This document shows, piece after piece, positions 50,702-61,097 of a stretch of 64,000 nucleotides of DNA. Source of the DNA: an uncultured Flavobacteriales bacterium (lineage in GTDB: Bacteria; Bacteroidota; Bacteroidia; Flavobacteriales; Crocinitomicaceae); contig CAMLRS010000016.1 in the NCBI GenBank assembly GCA_946482515.1, forward strand, positions 9,241 through 73,240, given 5' to 3'. A program made the translations under genes and the position numbers. Below the pieces are notes generated by a model. That model had not been told where the DNA came from and did not search any database. It saw nothing but the letters and a program-made list of their open reading frames with translations. The stretch's first letter is position 1, and each line of letters begins with the position of its first letter.

Positions 50702-52511
50702 ACTCCCAGCTTAGATCCAACGGCCGCTCCATCGCTTTAAACTCGATGAATTCGATTTTCAGGTCGTCGACGTAGCACGGCTGCTCTCCATCGTTGAACA
50801 GGTAGAATTCCACACGCTTGTTACTGAATTGTTCCTTCAGCGCAGATAATTTCGGCATTTGCAATTCGAATACATGGTATTCCCACTGACCGAAATGATT
50901 GGTAAAGCCATTCAATTGATACGGATTGTAATTGATGCTTTGATCGTTTCCAACAAATGAGATCGCGAAGAATGCATTGTTCTGCGGACTCGGAAGGAAA
51001 AACCAGCCCGAAGCACGGATCAGTACATTGCGCTTATACGGCACCGAATCCAGCGGGACGTATTTCCCCACGCTGAAATTGGCTTGCTTATCCACACGAC
51101 TCGCATACAATCCTGAATGATGACGTTCAGTGGTGCGGTTTCCGCAATTGATCCAGGACGAATCCACTCTTTCTATATCGTGGAAGAACGTCAGTCGCTG
51201 CACCACATTTTCGGGACGCTCATCAGCCGGGAAACGGTAAAACTGCCCGCTGTTTCCTCGATCCGTTCGCAGGAACACATGCCAATAGCCTTGTTTCGTC
51301 GTTTTGAAGTCGTGATCTAAGATGCCAGTATTGGCCTGGTAGGTTTGAAACAGATTCAGACCAGTGAACAATACCAGCAAGGTCAGCACACTTCCGCGCA
51401 GCCAGTTATTCGGCACCGAAAGCAGCAAGCCCAACAGCAGGAAAAACAACGGATAATGCTCGATAAACGCCCGTGTTCCGTAGCTGGCGCCGTAATTCCA
51501 GCACCACCAGGAGGAAATCACGTAAATGTTCACGCACATATACAGCAAAACGCCCCAGAACAGATAGCGATTGCGTCGGAACAACACCGGAAAGCCAAAC
51601 AAAGCCAAGAAACAGATCGGTGTGTAAACGAACAATCCCTTTGCGTAGCTGAACAATACATTGGCTATTTCGGGTTTGGTAAAGTCGAAGCCTTCTTTTG
51701 TATAGGACCATACCAGGAATTCGCCGGTTCCCCAGCGGTAAACGATCAACTGACAAACAACCGGAATAAAAGCGAGCAGCAATCCCAGAGCAAGAGCTTT
51801 CGGTCGGCTGAAAACGCGTTTGAACGTTTCCCGGAAATGACGAACATCTGTTGCGAGGAATGGCGCTACCAGCAAAACGATCACATCCGTTGGCCGGACG
51901 AAAAACAAAAGCGAAGTAACACCGATGATGGCTACAATACTCCCCGAATTGAACTCCGTGAGCAGTTTTTTGCAATGATACAGCAGATAGCAAACCAGTC
52001 CGAACGCCACCATATGCGACCAGCCCGGTGCCATAACGGTATATTGAAAAGCGACCGTTCCGAAAGCAATTGTGCCGTGGACCACGCAAATGATCCAGTC
52101 GGGCAGGCGGTAATAGCGGAATAACTTCGTGAGGTAAACCAGTCCGAACAGGAAATAACACAAAGTGCCGATCGAAATCAGCACAGGAAAAAATACGGTA
52201 TAGCCATCGGGCGGGATTCCCGTCACGACACTGGCAGCATAAGCAATAGCAAAGAACGGCAGGTAGCAGATCGCCGTGCCGGCAAAGTATTTCACCACTT
52301 CCGGGTTTTCTGCCTGTCCATCGAACTCATGTTCCACGAACACCATGGGCAGGTAGCGGTAATAATCGGCTGCATCGGTATGAACGGCATGTCGCCATTT
52401 TTCATTCTTCCAGCGGAACTGGTAATCGGCAAACAGCAGCACTACTCCGATCAGGAGAATCGTGAGCGAAACGGGTGATTTGAATGTGTTTTTGACTGCC
52501 GTGAACATCAT
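50700..52511 (-). CDS. Multi-pass membrane protein, GT-C glycosyltransferase-like
   Basis: A 603-residue protein with about 10-11 membrane helices in the first ~400 residues and a C-terminal extracytoplasmic domain of about 200 residues, probably beta-rich (FYRFPADERPENVVQRL.., ASGWFFLPSPQNNAFFAISF). Near the N-terminus, DAADYYRYLPMVFVEHEFDG (about 46-65) lies in the first large loop, where GT-C enzymes carry the catalytic Asp/Glu. This is a suggestion from topology; the specific family is not recognised. It is alone on the minus strand; its stop is flush with an AT-type repeat. Confidence 0.7.
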   Translation of the reverse strand: MMFTAVKNTFKSPVSLTILLIGVVLLFADYQFRWKNEKWRHAVHTDAADYYRYLPMVFVEHEFDGQAENPEVVKYFAGTAICYLPFFAIAYAASVVTGIPPDGYTVFFPVLISIGTLCYFLFGLVYLTKLFRYYRLPDWIICVVHGTIAFGTVAFQYTVMAPGWSHMVAFGLVCYLLYHCKKLLTEFNSGSIVAIIGVTSLLFFVRPTDVIVLLVAPFLATDVRHFRETFKRVFSRPKALALGLLLAFIPVVCQLIVYRWGTGEFLVWSYTKEGFDFTKPEIANVLFSYAKGLFVYTPICFLALFGFPVLFRRNRYLFWGVLLYMCVNIYVISSWWCWNYGASYGTRAFIEHYPLFFLLLGLLLSVPNNWLRGSVLTLLVLFTGLNLFQTYQANTGILDHDFKTTKQGYWHVFLRTDRGNSGQFYRFPADERPENVVQRLTFFHDIERVDSSWINCGNRTTERHHSGLYASRVDKQANFSVGKYVPLDSVPYKRNVLIRASGWFFLPSPQNNAFFAISFVGNDQSINYNPYQLNGFTNHFGQWEYHVFELQMPKLSALKEQFSNKRVEFYLFNDGEQPCYVDDLKIEFIEFKAMERPLDLSWE

Positions 52512-52554
52512 CTTGTGCGAACAAATGTAATCTAAAATACAGGCGTTTTTTATC

Positions 52555-52669
52555 TTTCACCACAAAAGTCATCCGCCGTAGCAGATGATTCAAGAGTCAC
52601 ACGTAATATTACGTTTTTGCAATAATGCATATTTGCGAAATCCTTTGTGTAACTCTCCGCTACAAAGGA
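52555..52669. repeat. Degenerate relative of the CACCACAAAG element
   Basis: Left: TTTCACCACAAAAG (52555-52568). Right: TCCTTTGT (52641-52648) and ACAAAGGA (52662-52669), themselves an inverted pair. Between them is the palindrome ACGTAATATTACGT (about 52601-52614). It resembles a shortened, decayed copy of the unit at 19354-19630. The rest of the 280-nt gap 52512-52791 has nothing else apart from the terminator. Confidence 0.35.
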
Positions 52670-52742
52670 AAATGGTTGCCATAGCGCCCAGCATGCTTGT
52701 GTTTTTGTGATGAAATTCGGTTCAATACTCTTTGCCGTAATA

Positions 52743-52772
52743 AAAAAGACGGCCCGAAAGCCGTCTTGTAAC
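52743..52772 (-). terminator. Rho-independent terminator of the ECF sigma gene
   Basis: On the minus strand: stem AAGACGGC / GCCGTCTT around TTTCGG, followed by TTTTTATTA. It lies 20 nt after the stop at 52792. Confidence 0.85.
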
Positions 52773-52791
52773 CCAATACTTAAAAAACGAA

Positions 52792-53391
52792 TTATGCGAT
52801 GTCGGTGACCAGCTGGTACTTTTCAATCAGTTTCCGCAGGTTGATAAGCGCATAACGCATTCTTCCAAGCGCGGTATTGATCGAAATATTTTCTGCATCG
52901 GCGATTTCCTTGAACGAAAGGTCCTGGAAAATACGCTGAACGATGATCTCACGTTGCGATTCAGGCAGGTACTCAATAAGTCCGAGCATTTGTTGCTCCA
53001 GCTCATTGCGGGTAATAGCTTGTTCCACGTTCTCATCCTCCAGTTTGAGTATGGAAAAGATATTGAAGTCTTCACTTTTGGACGAACGCTCACCTACCAT
53101 GCGCATGCGTCCTGCCTTCCTGAAATGGTCGATTACCAGGTTTTGCGCTATGCGCATTGCCCATGGAAGGAATTTTCCTTCTTCGTTGTAATTGCCCAGC
53201 TTCAGGGTGTTGATGATTTTCACAAAGGATTCCTGGAAAATATCTTCAGCCAGCTCACGATCGCGAACCTTGTTGTAGATTGCCCGGAATAGTTTGTCTT
53301 TATGTCGCAGTAATAGAACCTCGAATGCTTGTTCCTTTCCCTCCATGTACAAGGAAACAAGCTCCTGGTCGTCCAGATTTTTCATAGCCAT
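52792..53391 (-). CDS. RNA polymerase ECF-type sigma factor
   Basis: A 199-residue sigma-70 family protein. Region 2 (about 25-95) with YNKVRDRELAEDIFQESFVK and LPWAMRIAQNLVIDHFRK, region 4 (about 130-190) with LPESQREIIVQRIFQDLSFK and ISINTALGRMRYALINLRKL. No anti-sigma gene is adjacent, so it is probably regulated in another way. There is an 8-bp inverted repeat (AACTCTAC at 53392-53399 and GTAGAGTT at 53441-53448) immediately before its start codon. It is monocistronic with a terminator. Confidence 0.93.
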   Translation of the reverse strand: MAMKNLDDQELVSLYMEGKEQAFEVLLLRHKDKLFRAIYNKVRDRELAEDIFQESFVKIINTLKLGNYNEEGKFLPWAMRIAQNLVIDHFRKAGRMRMVGERSSKSEDFNIFSILKLEDENVEQAITRNELEQQMLGLIEYLPESQREIIVQRIFQDLSFKEIADAENISINTALGRMRYALINLRKLIEKYQLVTDIA

Positions 53392-53448
53392 AACTCTACT
53401 CTTAAAAAGTTTGAACTTATTTGTTTAACACTTGTTTAATGTAGAGTT
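53392..53448 (-). promoter_or_regulatory. Inverted repeat flanking the leader of the sigma gene
   Basis: AACTCTAC (53392-53399) directly abuts the ATG, and its perfect complement GTAGAGTT is at 53441-53448. The A/T-rich 41 nt between them contain TTTGTTTAAC and CTTGTTTAAT, a near direct repeat. It could be an operator for autoregulation or a leader hairpin hiding the start. The rest of the 341-nt gap to uvrA (53449-53672) shows no gene. Confidence 0.4.
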
Positions 53449-53672
53449 CTCTCTATAGGCTTCTGCGTTTAATTTCACCGAAAATACCACTTAATCTTAA
53501 AAAAACAAAAAAACCGATGAAAAAAGTCGGATTTAACCTCTTGTCACACAATAAAACACGCAAAGATGCATCTGTCTTTGGGTGAAAAAGGAGGTGAAAT
53601 TCACGCTGCGGCGCCGATGAACGGGAAGATTTCCCAATTTCCTAAAAAAACGTCCGAAATCCGCTCCGCCAA

Positions 53673-53703
53673 TTGATGATTGATGATTCAGTTTGTATCT
53701 TCG
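53673..53703 (+). promoter_or_regulatory. Bacteroidota-type promoter of uvrA
   Basis: TTG at 53673-53675, a 20-nt spacer and TATCTTCG at 53696-53703 (one mismatch to TAnnTTTG). The ATG at 53733 is 30 nt further. The TTG is the -33 element and not a start codon. Confidence 0.6.
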
Positions 53704-53732
53704 TAAGCCGTTTTCAACGGGCATTGTTCAGC

Positions 53733-56534
53733 ATGGCAAATTCACACATTCACATCAAAGGCGCGCGGGTCAATAACCTGAAAAACCTGGAAGTAAAGAT
53801 CCCTCATGGGAAGTTAACTGTTATTACAGGATTGTCCGGTTCGGGGAAATCTTCCCTGGCATTCGACACGCTCTATGCCGAAGGTCAGCGCCGGTATATC
53901 GAAAGCCTCTCGTCCTATGCCCGCCAGTTCCTCGGCAAGCTGGACAAGCCCGAAACGGATTTCATCAAGGGCATTGCGCCGGCGATCGCTATCCAGCAGA
54001 AAGTGATTTCCAATAACCCACGCTCGACTGTTGGTACAACTACGGAAATCTACGATTACCTGAAGATCCTTTTCGCGCGCATCGGAAAGACCATCTCCCC
54101 TGTTTCAGGACGTGAGGTCAAGAAAGACAACGTAACCGACGTGCTCGATTTCCTGGCTACGCTGCCGGATAATCGCCGTTTGCTGATCTGCTCGCCGTTC
54201 ATTCACCTGGAGAAATACGGGAAAGAACGCAGCCTGACACTGTTGCGTGATCAGGGCTACAGCCGTTTGCTCCTCAACCACGAGATCGTGAATATCGATG
54301 AGCTGAAACCGGATGATCTGGACAGCGAAAAACCCATTTTCCTGGTAATCGACCGCGTTGTGACAAAAGAAATGGACGACGAAACACGCGGACGACTGGC
54401 CGATTCCGTTGGCCTCGCTTTCACTGAAGGCGGTGGCGAATGTTTGATCGTAGACGCGGAATCCAAAACAGAAACGCCTTTTTCGACCAAATTCGAGCTC
54501 GATGGCATGAGCTTCGCCGATCCTGTGCCGCATTTGTTTACGTTCAACAACCCTTACGGAGCTTGTAAAACCTGCGAAGGCTACGGATCCGTGATCGGCA
54601 TAGATCCGAACCTCGTGATTCCGGATACGAGCCTCAGCGTTTACGAAGGAGCTGTGGCGCCGTGGAAAAGCGAAACCATGAACGAGTTCCTGCAGCAGCT
54701 GATCCAGCACGCCCGCAAATTCGATTTTCCAATTCACAGACCAATCGATGAGCTGACACCCGAACAATACGAGCTGCTCTGGACCGGAAACAGCTATTTC
54801 GAAGGCATTAACGGCTTTATCCGCTACGTGGAAAGCCAGTCGTATAAAATTCAATACCGCGTCATGCTTTCGCGCTACCGTGGCAAAACGGTTTGTCCGG
54901 AATGTCACGGAACGCGTCTTCGTGCCGACGCCAATTACGTAAAGATTGGCGGCAAAAGTATCCGCGAGCTGGTATTGATGCCGGTTGAAGAAGCACTCGT
55001 GTTCTTCCGCGAACTGGAAGTTTCCGACTACGATCGCCAGGTCACACTGCGTGTCTTGCCGGAAATCACCCAGCGCCTGGGCTTCCTCTGCGATGTCGGA
55101 CTGGGCTACTTAACCCTGAACCGTGCTGCCAATACGCTTTCGGGTGGTGAATCACAGCGCATCAACCTAGCTACATCATTAGGAAGTAGCCTCGTGGGCT
55201 CGATGTACATTCTCGATGAGCCGAGTATTGGCTTGCACCCGCGCGATACAGAGCGACTGATCAGCGTGTTGAAACGATTGCGCGATATCGGCAATACCGT
55301 TATTGTGGTGGAACACGAAGAAGATGTGATGCGCGCGGCCGACGAAATTATCGATATTGGTCCGGGAGCGGGAAAATTCGGTGGTGAAGTCGTTTTCCAG
55401 GGCGATCACGATGAATTGATCCAATCCGGCACAAGCTTAACGGCGCAATACTTACTGGGAACCAAATCCATTCCGGTTCCGGCTAAACGTCGTGGCGGTA
55501 AAAACAAGCTCACCGTAAGCGGTGCCCGCGAGCACAACCTGAAAAATGTTACCGTAGATTTCCCGCTGAACCGTATCGTTGCTGTTACCGGCGTGAGTGG
55601 CTCGGGAAAATCGACACTCGTTAAAGAAATCCTCTATCCTGCCCTGCGCAAGCATTTCGGCCAATACGGCGATCAGCAGGGATTGTACAAAGCGCTCGAC
55701 GGCGATCTGAAAACACTGCATGAAGTAGAGCTCATTGATCAAAATCCGATCGGGAAATCGTCGCGCAGTAACCCGGTAACGTATGTCAAAGCATTCGACG
55801 ACATCCGCGAATTATTTGCCCGTCAGCAGCTGGCCAAGCAGCAAGGCTACAAAGCCGGCTTCTTTTCATTCAACGTAGAAGGCGGCCGCTGCGAAATGTG
55901 CGAAGGCGAAGGCGAAGTAACCGTGAGCATGCAGTTCATGGCCGACGTTCACCTGCATTGTGAAGCCTGCAGCGGGACGCGTTACAAACAGGAAGCGCTC
56001 GAAGTGACCTATCGTGACAAGAACATTTCCGACATTCTGATGATGGATATTGCGACGGCCGTTGAGTTCTTCAAAGCCGGAAAAGACAAGCTGGAAGAGA
56101 AAATCCTGCAAAAAATCCAGCCGCTGGAAGATGTCGGTTTGGGCTATTTACAGCTCGGGCAGTCATCCAGCTCGCTCAGTGGTGGTGAAGCGCAGCGTGT
56201 GAAGCTGGCTTCGTTCCTGATCAAAGGCGCGCAAAACACCAAAAAGACGCTGTTCATTTTCGACGAACCGACAACCGGTCTGCATTTCTACGACATTGAA
56301 AAGCTAATGATCGCTTTCAATCGCCTGGTCGATGATGGTCATTCGATTATTGTGATCGAACACAACATGGACGTGATCAAAGCAGCCGACTGGATCATCG
56401 ATATTGGTCCTGAAGGCGGCGACAAAGGAGGAAAAGTTGTGTTTGAAGGGACACCCGAAGCTTTGGCTCTGGAAGACAATAATTACACCGCTAAGCATTT
56501 GAAAGGCAAGCTGGCTGAGCATGTCGGAAAATAA
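53733..56534 (+). CDS. uvrA: Excinuclease ABC subunit A
   Basis: A 933-residue damage-recognition ATPase of nucleotide excision repair. Walker A1 GLSGSGKSS (33-41), first zinc region CKTCEGYG with CPECHGTRL, signature LSGGESQRINLA, second half with GVSGSGKSTLV, zinc finger C-E-M-C-E-G-E-G .. C-E-A-C-S-G, and second signature LSGGEAQRVKLA followed by FIFDEPTTGLHFYDIEKL. Length fits (E. coli 940). Start chosen at the ATG, 30 nt after the promoter; the frame open further upstream runs through the promoter. Confidence 0.97.
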   Translation: MANSHIHIKGARVNNLKNLEVKIPHGKLTVITGLSGSGKSSLAFDTLYAEGQRRYIESLSSYARQFLGKLDKPETDFIKGIAPAIAIQQKVISNNPRSTVGTTTEIYDYLKILFARIGKTISPVSGREVKKDNVTDVLDFLATLPDNRRLLICSPFIHLEKYGKERSLTLLRDQGYSRLLLNHEIVNIDELKPDDLDSEKPIFLVIDRVVTKEMDDETRGRLADSVGLAFTEGGGECLIVDAESKTETPFSTKFELDGMSFADPVPHLFTFNNPYGACKTCEGYGSVIGIDPNLVIPDTSLSVYEGAVAPWKSETMNEFLQQLIQHARKFDFPIHRPIDELTPEQYELLWTGNSYFEGINGFIRYVESQSYKIQYRVMLSRYRGKTVCPECHGTRLRADANYVKIGGKSIRELVLMPVEEALVFFRELEVSDYDRQVTLRVLPEITQRLGFLCDVGLGYLTLNRAANTLSGGESQRINLATSLGSSLVGSMYILDEPSIGLHPRDTERLISVLKRLRDIGNTVIVVEHEEDVMRAADEIIDIGPGAGKFGGEVVFQGDHDELIQSGTSLTAQYLLGTKSIPVPAKRRGGKNKLTVSGAREHNLKNVTVDFPLNRIVAVTGVSGSGKSTLVKEILYPALRKHFGQYGDQQGLYKALDGDLKTLHEVELIDQNPIGKSSRSNPVTYVKAFDDIRELFARQQLAKQQGYKAGFFSFNVEGGRCEMCEGEGEVTVSMQFMADVHLHCEACSGTRYKQEALEVTYRDKNISDILMMDIATAVEFFKAGKDKLEEKILQKIQPLEDVGLGYLQLGQSSSSLSGGEAQRVKLASFLIKGAQNTKKTLFIFDEPTTGLHFYDIEKLMIAFNRLVDDGHSIIVIEHNMDVIKAADWIIDIGPEGGDKGGKVVFEGTPEALALEDNNYTAKHLKGKLAEHVGK

Positions 56535-56729
56535 CGTGTGCTTAATTCTGTAGTAATCCAATAGTTGGTTTTCAACCCACCAGGCTCGATTCATTATTGC
56601 AATATTCGTTTTTTGCATTAATGCAATATTGCATTTTCAGATTCGACGAAACACACTTTTTAATCGACGAAACTAACAAATGACTCATCTCAATGAAAAA
56701 CAAAGGGTGATTTGAGCTAATTTGGTGAT

Positions 56730-56924
56730 ATGAACACACACATTCACTTCGCGACCATTTTAACCAGCTTAATCGTTTTTGGGGCCTTGCACAGTTGTGC
56801 AGGAAAAGTGCCGGATCGAACCGGAAAAGCAAAGCTGACAGCAGCAGAGTCTCATCCCAAGCAGGAAGAACCTGCTGCTCCGGTGATCACGCAACAATTC
56901 TTCGGGTGCAAAGCGCACCGTTGA
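56730..56924 (+). CDS. Small putative lipoprotein
   Basis: A 64-residue protein with a lipoprotein signal: hydrophobic helix about 7-19 and lipobox GALHSC (Cys23), followed by a short Lys/Glu/Pro-rich mature peptide of ~40 residues ending FFGCKAHR. No family recognised. A TAATTTG at 56718-56724 lies before the ATG and could be a degenerate -7 box. It ends 3 nt before the stop of the convergent transporter gene. Real but minor gene, or chance; moderate confidence. Confidence 0.45.
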   Translation: MNTHIHFATILTSLIVFGALHSCAGKVPDRTGKAKLTAAESHPKQEEPAAPVITQQFFGCKAHR

Positions 56925-56927
56925 TCG

Positions 56928-58328
56928 TTATTCTACCTCCGTTAATTCGTAGGGCTTATCGAAGTGCAATTCGCCTTCGCTGCGGGCAATAACCGCTGAT
57001 GCCAGGCAATTCCCTAATACATTGACAGAAGTCCGGGCCATGTCCATGAGCGCATCGACCCCCAAAATAATACTCGCTTTTTCCACATCGATTCCCAGAT
57101 GACGGTAATCCATCAGCGTGGTTGTCAGGATCACGAATGAAGCCCCGCGTACGCCCGCCACGCCTTTACTAGTCAGCATCAGCGTGAGGCAAATCCCGAT
57201 CTGCTGGCCAATCGTCAGATCAACACCGCACATTTGTGCCACGAAAACCGTAGCCATTGAAAGATAGAGTGTTGTGCCATCGAGGTTAAAGCTATAACCC
57301 GTCGGGATGACAAATCCCACGATCTTTTTCGGAACACCGAAACGCTCCATATTTTCGAGTGCTTTTGGCAAAGCTGCTTCACTGCTTGCCGTAGCAAAAG
57401 CCAGTGAAAGTGGTTCCGTTACCGCCTTAAAGAATCGTTTCAGCGGGATTTTTGCCATCAAAGCGATCGGAAGCAGGACGGCGAGCACGAATACGATCAG
57501 CGTCACATACAGCGTACCTACGAGCTTCATCAAGCTGAGCAGAACATCGGCGCCAGATTTGGAAACCGTGCTTGCAATCGCTCCGAAAACCGCCAGTGGC
57601 GCCAGGTACATCACAATGTCCGTGAATTTGAACATCACTTCGGAAAGACTTTCCGTCCAGTTGAGCATGGTTTGCTTGTGGTTCAGGTTCTTGATCAGGC
57701 TCAGCGCAATGGCGAAGATCACCGAGAACACCACGATCTGCAGCACCTGGTTTTCAACCATGGCTTTGGCGAAGTTTTCCGGGAAAATCTCTACGAAATG
57801 GTCTTTAGGTGCGTGCGTTTGCTGCATCAGCTCAGCCGATTTTTCCATGTTGGCTTCCGTAGCGGTTGCTTTTACGCCCTCGCCTGCCTTGGAAATATTA
57901 ATAGCCAGCAAACCGATGAACAACGCAAATGTGGTCACGATCTCGAAATAGAGAATGCTTTTTAATCCGATCCGTCCTACCTGCTTCAGGTTGCTGTGTC
58001 CGGCGATTCCCACAACCAGTGTTGCAAAAAGCAACGGCGCGACAAGCGTTTTGATCATGCGTAAGAAAATATCCCCGAAACGTTTCATTTCAGCTGAAAA
58101 AGCAGGGAAATCGATCCCTGTTTCCACTCCGATAAGCATAGCCGAGAAAATCCAGAGCGATAATTTACGGCTCACCAGTGAATTCACCAGCAAATAAGCC
58201 ATTGCTACCCAACGGATACTTTTGAAGACCACCGGATTAACCTGTGGCAGTTGCACTTCGAGGAAAAACAGGAACCCGCAGAACAGGAAAGCCGTAATGA
58301 ACCAAAAAAGAGAAAAGGGATATTTCAT
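56928..58328 (-). CDS. Dicarboxylate/amino acid:cation symporter (DAACS family)
   Basis: A 466-residue secondary transporter of the GltP/DctA family for C4-dicarboxylates or glutamate. The ATG at 58328 is used; upstream residues of the longer frame are not family-like and cross the rho-facing promoter region. Signature blocks include MIKTLVAPLLFATLVVGIAG, the serine-rich loop ATASSEAALPKALE, the NMDGT-type region in the form SFNLDGTTLYLS, and the C-terminal MDMARTSVNVLGNCLASAVI. Asp vs Arg in helix 8, which sets Glu versus dicarboxylate preference, cannot be resolved by eye. It is monocistronic. Confidence 0.92.
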   Translation of the reverse strand: MKYPFSLFWFITAFLFCGFLFFLEVQLPQVNPVVFKSIRWVAMAYLLVNSLVSRKLSLWIFSAMLIGVETGIDFPAFSAEMKRFGDIFLRMIKTLVAPLLFATLVVGIAGHSNLKQVGRIGLKSILYFEIVTTFALFIGLLAINISKAGEGVKATATEANMEKSAELMQQTHAPKDHFVEIFPENFAKAMVENQVLQIVVFSVIFAIALSLIKNLNHKQTMLNWTESLSEVMFKFTDIVMYLAPLAVFGAIASTVSKSGADVLLSLMKLVGTLYVTLIVFVLAVLLPIALMAKIPLKRFFKAVTEPLSLAFATASSEAALPKALENMERFGVPKKIVGFVIPTGYSFNLDGTTLYLSMATVFVAQMCGVDLTIGQQIGICLTLMLTSKGVAGVRGASFVILTTTLMDYRHLGIDVEKASIILGVDALMDMARTSVNVLGNCLASAVIARSEGELHFDKPYELTEVE

Positions 58329-58537
58329 AACAGTTGTTTTAACCCGAAAATGCCGGACGGACAAATTTAAAAGGATATTACCGAAAACAAAATCGCCTTC
58401 TTTTTTTGAAAAAAAATCAATATGTAGTCGGGGTTCGCGGAATATTTGTATCATTGCACTGTCATTCGTCATGACACTCACTTGTGCAAATCGCACCTAT
58501 TTTCCAAAACAACAAGTAGTTAGTTCAATCCCATTTT

Positions 58538-60394
<1,857 letters not shown>

Positions 60395-60396
60395 TA

Positions 60397-60431
60397 CTGC
60401 ATGAGCGCCCGGCAACGGGCGTTCTGCATTT
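60397..60431 (+). terminator. Hairpin terminator of rho (weak T-run)
   Basis: Stem GCGCCCG / CGGGCGT with loop GCAA, extended by TGCA..TGCA, followed only by TTTC. It starts 3 nt after the stop. Confidence 0.5.
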
Positions 60432-60449
60432 CAAACAATAAGTGTCGCC

Positions 60450-61022
60450 ATGCGTCCATCGATCAAAATCGCTCTTTTGTTTGCCGGAATCTGGTTTGCC
60501 GGTAAAATGTTGTTTTTCTACGGGAACTTATTCCAGGATGAAGCTGGAGTAAAAGTCCTCGTTATGTGGAATATCCTATGCCTGCTCATGGGAATGACTA
60601 CCGGTATCCTGATTGAAAAGCGCCGTGAAGACCGTGCGCAAAGCACAACTCTCGGCGACATCAAAAGCGCCATGGGCGGCGGTATGATCTACACGATCAT
60701 CGTATCAACGCTGATTTATGTGTATTACGCTAAAATTGATCCCAGCTACAACGAACGCCAGATGGCCATTGCGGAAGAAAGCGTGCGCAAAATGCTCGAT
60801 GATCCGCAGGAGTTGGCCCGCGTAAAGAAAAACAATCCTGAACTGGCTTCCCTTACGAAAGAAGAGATCTTTGAGAAAGGGATGATGAATCAAAAAGCCA
60901 TTTTCAGCGCAGGATCGACCATGACGCTTTCCCTGCTGGGGATGCTGTTATTGACCACCATCAATGCCATTATCCTGACGATTATCTTCCGAAGGGTTTT
61001 GTTCAAGCAACGCACTTTATAA
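60450..61022 (+). CDS. DUF4199 family membrane protein
   Basis: A 190-residue protein with four membrane helices: about 5-27, 36-56, 74-95 and 152-178, and a charged loop between helices 3 and 4 (about 96-150). The family is common in Bacteroidota and has no known role; genes next to it in other genomes often encode glycosyltransferases, but here it follows rho. The stop is immediately followed by an AT-type repeat. Confidence 0.75.
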   Translation: MRPSIKIALLFAGIWFAGKMLFFYGNLFQDEAGVKVLVMWNILCLLMGMTTGILIEKRREDRAQSTTLGDIKSAMGGGMIYTIIVSTLIYVYYAKIDPSYNERQMAIAEESVRKMLDDPQELARVKKNNPELASLTKEEIFEKGMMNQKAIFSAGSTMTLSLLGMLLLTTINAIILTIIFRRVLFKQRTL

Positions 61023-61097
61023 ATTCAGAATGCATAATTCAGAATGCATAATTGTGTCCGCCGAGGTGGATGAATCTATTATGCAGTCTGAATTAAA
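61022..61097. repeat. AT-type intergenic repeat, copy 5, with a period-14 tandem
   Basis: AATTCAGAATGCAT occurs as a perfect tandem at 61022-61035 and 61036-61049, followed by AATTGTG, then a GTCCGCCGAGGTGGATGAAT spacer and a complementary TATTATGCAGTCTGAATTA. It lies between the convergent DUF4199 and Mpl genes; the Mpl C-terminus (LIQTA-stop) is made of it. Confidence 0.85.

Noticed and set aside
53587..53676. Perfect Shine-Dalgarno-like AAAGGAGGTGA followed by a 19-codon frame (ATG at 53617)
   Set aside because: The spacing to the ATG is 19 nt, too long, and the frame runs into the uvrA promoter; Shine-Dalgarno sites are otherwise not used here. Probably chance.
53673..53732. Longer uvrA start at TTG 53673
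   Set aside because: That TTG fits as the -33 element of the promoter; the 20 added residues have no UvrA similarity.
58329..58496. Longer start for the dicarboxylate symporter at 58496
   Set aside because: Upstream residues are not hydrophobic and run through the intergenic region shared with rho; ATG 58328 starts a good membrane segment.
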